Of a DNA stretch of 64,000 nt, positions 57,000-64,000 are shown in pieces. This DNA is from Diadema setosum. Its lineage: Eukaryota; Echinodermata; Echinoidea; Diadematoida; Diadematidae. The stretch is from the NCBI GenBank assembly GCA_033980235.1, contig CM067070.1, positions 22,936,699-23,000,698 of the forward strand, read 5' to 3'. Below the pieces are notes generated by a model. That model was not told where the DNA came from, made no database searches, and worked only from the letters and a program-made list of their open reading frames with translations. How positions within the stretch are numbered: position 1 is the first letter of the stretch; every line of letters starts with the position of its first letter. A program made the translations under genes and the position numbers.

Positions 57000-57885
57000 A
57001 TCACATTTTATTTTATTTATTTATTCATTTATTTTATTTATTCATTCTCCACTCATGGGATGGATTGCCCTGGTCAGCTGAAAGCTGGTTTTCACAGGGG
57101 TCCAACCAAAATACAAAACATGCCATCAGTACAAACAACAAATCAATCAATCATACACAACTAAAATTACATAAAAAGCCAGAATGGCATGAGCTATACA
57201 ATTTAACTAAGGGGAAAAAAAAACCCTACATACTAAGAAATTAAAAACAATATGATATAATCAACATCAAAAATCGGGGAATGGGGGTGAGGGATGGGTG
57301 AGAAAAATCGTTCTCGTACAATCTCAAATAATCTACTAATTGCGTTGACTCATTATCCTGCAAAAATGGGTATGTCGGGGCTGTGATTTACGTAACGTTT
57401 GAATGCTTCAATTGATACAATTGTTGAAGAGGGATAATTAAGCTCATTCCAAAGTTTGGCCCCTCGATAAGATAGGGACCGTTTACCATAGTTGGTCTTC
57501 GGTTGAATGAGTTTCAATTTGGATGGGCCGGACCTTGTGCTATAAGCAGTCTGTCGAAAATAAAACATTTGATTTAAATAGGGAGGGTATAATTCATGTA
57601 ATGAACGGTACATTGTACATGCTAGTTGTTTAGCCCATCTTACATGTAGCCGATCTAATTTCAATGTATCATATAAATTATCAGAAGGATGCATATAATC
57701 AACATTGATAACAATACGAAGTGATCTATTTTGTAGTATTTGTAATTGCGAAAGGTAAGATTTGGAGGCATTTGCCCAAACCGGACTACAATAATCATTT
57801 TGGACTGTCTTACATTGTATACTGGGGAAAACTGAAATTGTATTACGTACAAGTTGTGAAAAAATCGTAATCCTTTAATTTGCTT
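57000..57885 (-). mobile_element. LINE-C 3' fragment in E1
   Basis: Minus strand reads QNDYCSPVWANASKSYLSQL, LQNRSLRIVINVDYMHPSDN, LDRLHVRWAKQLACTMY and the C-terminal RGAKLWNELNYPSS, across one frameshift near 57690. The 3' untranslated part ends in AATAAA/TAAA repeats at 57005-57045. An identical copy lies in E2 at about 61230-62110. Confidence 0.85.
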
Positions 57886-58102
57886 TACAATAATAAAAGA
57901 TATATGAAATTTTGAACTTGAAGTTTGATTTTTTTGTGCAACTCAAATATGAATAAACGTCATAAATGTAAAGAATATATTGTGACCGTGCATCACAAAA
58001 CGAACAGAAAGTCGCACACACTGATTTTGTTTGAGAATTGAAAATAGGTGAAATGGGTCAACCGAGCCCATCTTGACTTGGCTACCCTGGGTAAATAAGG
58101 CT

Positions 58103-58112
<10 letters not shown>

Positions 58113-58179
<67 letters not shown>

Positions 58180-58196
58180 ATTATTATTATTATTTT
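58113..58196. repeat. (ATT)n microsatellite in E1
   Basis: ATT repeats following GGCTACCCTGGGTAAATAAG. Mirror copy at 60925-61008. Confidence 0.95.
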
Positions 58197-58639
58197 CAGT
58201 TTAATCTGATAATCCCCTCATTGTTGTTACTCCGGTGGTTTCCATCCTGTTTTTTGTCCCATTCATCGCACAACCAGCACGGCTTGATAAAGATTAAGCT
58301 CTTGAATAGACACTGTACTTCAGAGCCTCTTTTCTCAGTTTACACTTGTTCTGAGTGTGTGCATTCTTTCCACTATTTAGATAGGTTAGGAGAGTCCATT
58401 TAATTTGAGTAATACATCATTTTAAAGCTTAAAGTCTGCTCTTTCAGAATATGCTCTCAACTAAAATTTCATGTGTGGCGACTTTTTGTGTGTTTTGTGG
58501 TGCAGGGTCACATAATTATAACATCACTATACCACAAATAAAATACAATATAGATCGAAAAGTTAAACATTAGAGTAAGAAAATATTACTTGCAGTCATG
58601 GAATAGATATTATTATATTAGCTGCGCAATATAAATGTC

Positions 58640-58656
58640 CTTTATTATTATAATTA

Positions 58657-58714
<58 letters not shown>

Positions 58715-58738
58715 TATTATTATTATTATTATTATCAC
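58640..58738. repeat. (ATT)n microsatellite 2 in E1
   Basis: ATT repeats with small interruptions. Mirror copy at 60141-60245. Confidence 0.95.
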
Positions 58739-59246
58739 ACACACAAAAAAAAAATGTAATACACATTCGATGGAGCGTAAAGTGCATGGGTATAAGACTA
58801 TAGAGAAATACTAAATTCGTTCTCATTTTAAAGTATAGTTGCCCCTGTCCCACACCTTCCCCGGCCAGAAAAGTGAATAAAATGCTATCACCCCATCCCC
58901 TACCCAAAATATTGCTTTTTTCGAAAAATATGCATTTGAAGAGTACAAGAAAAAAAGTTCAGCACCAAGAGTCAACCGATGTCATGAGTATACATGGTAT
59001 ATGGGTGCCACTTAAAATGACCAGTATAGTGGGAGAAATTTCATAATTTGACCATGCAGTTCTGCCTCTCCACCGCTCCGACTGTGTTGTAGTATTCCTT
59101 CAGGTAAAGGCGTTGCAGCTTGGCAACAGGAGTAGTGTGCCTTCCCACGAGTCTCTGTGTTCCCATGCGAGTGGAAAACGGAAAACGTCGAAGGACGTAA
59201 TTGTCCGCAACATCCGTAGTTGTCCGTTAATGTGACTGGGGCATAA

Positions 59247-60183
59247 TGCCCCAGTCACACAGTGCTTTACGATGGATTACGTCCGCCGCGGATAGATACG
59301 AATGAGTGGACGCAGGGGGACGCAGCGAGAACGCAGGCATCCGCAGGGACGTATGTAGACGTAACTGCCCGTAACTCATCCGTAAAGAAACGCAAAATGA
59401 CGTCGCCGAACCTGCGAAATTTTGAAATGTTCAAAATTTCGCAGAGGGACGCAACGGACGCAAACTTACGCAAGTAACCGTAACCAAACGTAACTATCCG
59501 TAACTGAACGTAACTACCCGTGGCTTGGACGCAGACCATCCGCAAAAAAATTTACCTTCCGTCCGTTTGCGTTCGCTTACGTCCACCGTAAGTATCCGAA
59601 ATTAACCGCAAGTTAACGTATCACAACAGTTTCCTCCGTTTACGGATATTAACGGACAACTACGGATGTTGCGGACAATTACGTCCTTCGACGTTTTCCG
59701 TTTTCCACTCGCATGGGAACACAGAGACTCGTGGGAAGGCACACTACTCCTGTTGCCAAGCTGCAACGCCTTTACCTGAAGGAATACTACAACACAGTCG
59801 GAGCGGTGGAGAGGCAGAACTGCATGGTCAAATTATGAAATTTCTCCCACTATACTGGTCATTTTAAGTGGCACCCATATACCATGTATACTCATGACAT
59901 CGGTTGACTCTTGGTGCTGAACTTTTTTTCTTGTACTCTTCAAATGCATATTTTTCGAAAAAAGCAATATTTTGGGTAGGGGATGGGGTGATAGCATTTT
60001 ATTCACTTTTCTGGCCGGGGAAGGTGTGGGACAGGGGCAACTATACTTTAAAATGAGAACGAATTTAGTATTTCTCTATAGTCTTATACCCATGCACTTT
60101 ACGCTCCATCGAATGTGTATTACATTTTTTTTTGTGTGTGTGATAATAATAATAGTAATAATGATAGTAATAATAATAATAAC

Positions 60184-60236
<53 letters not shown>

Positions 60237-60942
60237 TAATTATAATAATAAAGGACATTTATATTGCGCAGCTAATATAATAATATACTTTACTGCGCAT
60301 TACAAAATGACATGCATACAAGAAATTCAAACAGAAAATACATTACTTCAGGAGATGACTTGATATTGTATTTGGGTGTGGGAGGGGTGTTTGAAAGTTT
60401 TGATGTCTTTTTTTTCTGTAAATTTAATAAGCATTGCTTTATCATAAATATCTCCTTAACATAACCCAGTAAGTCATGAATTTCGCTGAACAATGACAGC
60501 GTAACCACAGTTTGTCTATTCCATGACTGCAAGTAATATTTTCTTACTCTAATGTTTAACTTTTCGATCTATATTGTATTTTATTTGTGGTATAGTGATG
60601 TTATAATCATGTGACCCTGCACCACAAAACACACAAAAAGTCGCCACACATGAAATTTTAGTTGAGAGCATATTCTGAAAGAGCAGACTTTAAGCTTTAA
60701 AATGATGTATTACTCAAATTAAATGGACTCTCCTAACCTATCTAAATAGTGGAAAGAATGCACACACTCAGAACAAGTGTAAACTGAGAAAAGAGGCTCT
60801 GAAGTACAGTGTCTATTCAAGAGCTTAATCTTTATCAAGCCGTGCTGGTTGTGCGATGAATGGGACAAAAAACAGGATGGAAACCACCGGAGTAACAACA
60901 ATGAGGGGATTATCAGATTAAACTGAAAATAATAATAATAAT

Positions 60943-61010
<68 letters not shown>

Positions 61011-62448
61011 AGCCTTATTTACCCAGGGTAGCCAAGTCAAGATGGGCTCGGTTGACCCATTTCACCTATTTTCAATTCTCAAACAAAATCAGTGTGTGCG
61101 ACTTTCTGTTCGTTTTGTGATGCACGGTCACAATATATTCTTTACATTTATGACGTTTATTCATATTTGAGTTGCACAAAAAAATCAAACTTCAAGTTCA
61201 AAATTTCATATATCTTTTATTATTGTAAAGCAAATTAAAGGATTACGATTTTTTTCACAACTTGTACGTAATACAATTTCAGTTTTCCCCAGTATACAAT
61301 GTAAGACAGTCCAAAATGATTATTGTAGTCCGGTTTGGGCAAATGCCTCCAAATCTTACCTTTCGCAATTACAAATACTACAAAATAGATCACTTCGTAT
61401 TGTTATCAATGTTGATTATATGCATCCTTCTGATAATTTATATGATACATTGAAATTAGATCGGCTACATGTAAGATGGGCTAAACAACTAGCATGTACA
61501 ATGTACCGTTCATTACATGAATTATACCCTCCCTATTTAAATCAAATGTTTTATTTTCGACAGACTGCTTATAGCACAAGGTCCGGCCCATCCAAATTGA
61601 AACTCATTCAACCGAAGACCAACTATGGTAAACGGTCCCTATCTTATCGAGGGGCCAAACTTTGGAATGAGCTTAATTATCCCTCTTCAACAATTGTATC
61701 AATTGAAGCATTCAAACGTTACGTAAATCACAGCCCCGACATACCCATTTTTGCAGGATAATGAGTCAACGCAATTAGTAGATTATTTGAGATTGTACGA
61801 GAACGATTTTTCTCACCCATCCCTCACCCCCATTCCCCGATTTTTGATGTTGATTATATCATATTGTTTTTAATTTCTTAGTATGTAGGGTTTTTTTTTC
61901 CCCTTAGTTAAATTGTATAGCTCATGCCATTCTGGCTTTTTATGTAATTTTAGTTGTGTATGATTGATTGATTTGTTGTTTGTACTGATGGCATGTTTTG
62001 TATTTTGGTTGGACCCCTGTGAAAACCAGCTTTCAGCTGACCAGGGCAATCCATCCCATGAGTGGAGAATGAATAAATAAAATAAATAAATAAATAAATA
62101 AAATAAAATGTGATAACCTTGCTGTCATAATACACTGACTTAGCAGGAATCGTAAGAGAAAACCAAATTGTCCATAATCATTAATAACAATCTGTAACTA
62201 TGCGTAATTATCCGAAAATATCCGCAACTCTCCGCAGGTGTTCAGAACTATTATGTGCCAATTCGTAAGAATATCCGCAAGTGGACGCAAGTATTCGCAT
62301 CTGGTCGTATCTGTCCGTATCGCCCGCATTTTTTGCCCGCATGTTTTGTACAAATTTCTGGTGACGGCAAAGGATCCGCGGGGGTCCGCGGAAAAAATGA
62401 CTTTTTTTGGACGTAACGCCAGACGCAGAGCATTATGTGACTGGGGCT
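59247..62448 (+). mobile_element. Transposon copy E2 (right half of the palindrome)
   Basis: Left end TGCCCCAGTCACACAGTGC, right end CATTATGTGACTGGGGCT, flanked by TAA (59244) and TTA (62449). The inner 59247-59650 is a dense field of CGTAACT, CCGTAACT and ACGCA motifs. From 59651 outward it mirrors E1 almost base for base. The 243 bp missing from E1 lies at about 60285-60528. Confidence 0.85.
61230..62110 (+). mobile_element. LINE-C 3' fragment in E2
   Basis: Mirror of the E1 copy. The 113-residue C-terminal frame (61420-61761) is identical in protein sequence to its E1 counterpart (57353-57694). Confidence 0.85.
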
Positions 62449-62516
62449 TTAGTAGAGGCACTACAGAGTGGATCGAGTAGACGTATTCTTTGGACAGTTG
62501 ATTGTTGTTATGAATA

Positions 62517-62862
62517 ATGATGTTGTTTCCGACGATCCCTATGGCCCTCTTAATAACATCACTTTTGAATGTTGTGAAAGCTGATCAGAAGGCAACAGTA
62601 AACCTATGTTGTGTTTTTAAGAATCCGCGGGATGTCTGGCTGCTATCCTGGAGAGCAAGCGAAACCAACAAGGTGGTTGCAACATGGTCGCCAACTACAA
62701 ATTCACGTACCAAATCTTTAGATTTGACAAAATATGATGTTGAGCGAAACGGATGTCTGCGCATTTCCAACGCTACGGGGCAGGATGGCAGAGTGTATGC
62801 ATGTGATATCCTTTTCATCAATGGCTCTGTGGATACTTCTTTTCATATCGTGATGGTTAACG
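62517..62862 (+). CDS. Ig gene 2 exon 1: signal peptide and V-type Ig domain
   Basis: 115 codons plus one base, donor AACG|GTAAGC, phase 1 as in gene 1. ATG 62517 is the first of two adjacent Met codons. The end of transposon E2 lies only 68 bp upstream. Confidence 0.83.
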
Positions 62863-63951
62863 GTAAGCAAAGAATCGATACCTTTGTTGCGACTGATTGA
62901 CAAATTACCCTTCATCGACGTAAATATTAACACTGATTTTTCAGCGTTCTGAGGGCCATGATAAAATCATGGGCACACACACTCGGGTGAGATCCCAGCC
63001 AAGTACGTATGAACATCCCTGAGGAGGTTCGTTAATCCGAAAATGAAATTCGGAATAACGAACCTTCGGAATAACGAATCTTCGGACTAAAGAGCCTTCA
63101 GGGAATAACGAACCTTCGGAATAACGAGTTGTAACCAATAATACTAGGGGGTTTAAGGGCTTTAACCCCCCCCCCCCCAACTCATTTGACTCCATTTTGT
63201 TTTGTTTGTCTTTTCTTTCGGGGAGGGGTTATAGGGGATTTCACCGCTCCACCCCCCCCCCCCCCCCCCCCCCACAGAGCTTTTCATATTTTTTTTTTCG
63301 CTTGCCAGCGGAGAAATGGCAGCTAAAAAAAAATGAAGATTTTTGTGGGTTTTTTTTTTTCTTGTCAGCCGACTTTGTGGCAGCAAAAAATGTGAAGACC
63401 TCCCCCTCCCTCCTTTTGGCTTATCATGACCCAAATGTATGCCCCCGCCCCCGAAACTGTACCATCCCTTTAAACTCGGCTTTTTAGCAGACCTCTCCAC
63501 TTCCAATTCATTTGATTCAATATTTTTCATAAAACTCCCATATCTCTATTGTATTTTAGATCACAGTATTTTCCTTGATTAAAAGTTTCATTGATTTTGT
63601 GCCATTATGTGTATTCAAATGTTTATTTGCATTTGCATATTCGTTGGATATGAAATAATGAAATGAAATGAAATTATGTTAAACTATAGTTGTCATCATT
63701 ATTGCGGGTGTTTATAAATATCTTAAAGAATAAAAGCAGTTGTTAAGCATCCAGACATAATTTGATAAATTGGAGAAAACGGACAGAAGATAATGCAATA
63801 TGCGGAGGGAGCTAGCTTTATCTTTATTTCAAGCTTTATTTATGTATTTAATGTTGTGTAATGATTCCTTTTTCTATAGAATATACCACATCCAGAGTGG
63901 AAACGACATCAGCACGGGCATCAAGTTTCTCAACGAGTCTTGTCTCCACAG
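62517..63951 (+). CDS. Ig gene 2: paralog of Ig gene 1, 5' part
   Basis: Exons 62517-62862 and 63880-63951, continuing past the window. Exon 1 encodes a signal peptide (MMLFPTIPMALLITSLLNVV then KA) and a V-type Ig domain: CC at 31-32, core W45, ATWSP at 56-60, KYDVERNGC with extra Cys 80, DGRVYAC with canonical Cys 96. NAT and NGS are glycosylation sites. Exon 2 is a Ser/Thr-rich stalk. Splice phases, the CC and NG-C-L pattern and the GC donor match Ig gene 1, although residue identity is low. Probably a type I receptor; its transmembrane exon should lie to the right. Confidence 0.8.
62884..62995 (-). repeat. SINE fragment
   Basis: GACTGATTGACAAATTACCC, then GGGCCATGATAAAATCATGG and ACACTCGGGTGAGATCCCAG, parallel to the SINE copies at 29850 and 30110. 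Confidence 0.55.
63018..63130. repeat. TTCGGAATAACGAACC minisatellite
   Basis: Five diverged units of a 16-bp sequence, beginning GGTTCGTTAATCCGAAA in inverted orientation. Lies in intron 1 of Ig gene 2. Confidence 0.85.
63131..63480. repeat. C/A/T homopolymer-rich repeat ending at a TTTAA
   Basis: Several C runs (63168, 63251) and A/T runs, then GAAACTGTACCATCCCTTTA, the inverse of the element end at 47614. Probably one or two decayed short elements. Confidence 0.55.
63880..63951 (+). CDS. Ig gene 2 exon 2: Thr/Ser-rich stalk
   Basis: 72 bp, phase 1 to 1, acceptor tttctatag. Encodes EYTTSRVETTSARASSFSTS and LVSTG. Ends ACAG|GCAAGTTACAAATA, matching the GC donor and downstream bases of Ig gene 1. 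Confidence 0.75.
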
Positions 63952-64000
63952 GCAAGTTACAAATACTGTAGTACATATTAGTGGGTATAGTCCATAGAGT

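Larger units (their letters stand above)
56666..59243 (-). mobile_element. Transposon copy E1 (left half of a 5.8-kb palindrome)
   Basis: Left end AGCCCCAGTCACATAATGC, right end ACATTAACGG-inverse finishing GTGACTGGGGCA. Flanked by TTA (56663-56665) and TAA (59244-59246). Subterminal sequence is full of ACGGA, TACGTCC and CGTAAC steps. Compared with E2 it lacks about 243 bp (near 58615) and about 400 bp at the inner end. Carries a LINE-C 3' fragment. The 3-bp TTA/TAA target recalls PIF/Harbinger; no transposase seen. Confidence 0.85.

Noticed and set aside
60076..60363. Poly-Ile and poly-Asn frames
   Set aside because: Translations of ATT microsatellites in E1 and E2.

Overview
The window looks like a chromosome segment from a marine invertebrate deuterostome, probably an echinoderm (sea urchin-like). 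It is AT-rich and intron-dominated, with short exons bounded by GT-AG or GC-AG splice sites, many microsatellites, CR1/Jockey-type LINE fragments, tRNA-derived SINEs, short terminal-inverted-repeat (TIR) elements and foldback structures. The assignment is inferred from gene structure and repeat types; no species-diagnostic sequence was identified.

Only three coding loci are supported. (1) 2,010-18,371 (+): a complete nine-exon gene for protoporphyrinogen oxidase (PPOX, heme synthesis). Every splice phase agrees and the exons join to 494 codons plus stop. Intron 7 is about 8 kb and holds a four-level nest of transposons. (2) 22,199-26,565 (+), perhaps continuing to 49,306: a type I membrane protein with signal peptide plus one V-type Ig domain, a Thr-rich stalk and a transmembrane exon. 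Two further small exons and a polyA signal near 47.5 and 49.3 kb fit in phase. (3) 62,517 to the right edge (+): a diverged paralog of gene 2 (Ig exon, then Thr-rich exon), continuing beyond the window. The two Ig genes share exon structure, phase-1 introns, an unusual GC splice donor after exon 2, an extra cysteine pattern, and an upstream three-unit heat-shock-element-like motif. They look like members of a tandem Ig-receptor family, which is the best candidate here for an undescribed system.

Between the Ig genes the sequence is mostly repeats. At 28.6-45.9 kb lies a large foldback-like structure: inverted arms at 30,600-36,487 and 41,438-45,341. Each arm carries an array of a 29-bp self-palindromic unit that is free of stops in long runs of all six frames, and the whole is flanked by clusters of an exact 15-mer. 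At 51.65-53.93 kb is a TIR element with a 5-bp target duplication. At 56,666-62,448 two copies of one transposon stand head to head, forming a near-perfect 5.8-kb palindrome that sits between the presumed promoter of Ig gene 2 and its start codon.

The rest is introns and intergenic DNA with no recognisable genes. No rRNA, CRISPR or intact tRNA gene was seen; the tRNA-like sequences are SINE-type fragments.
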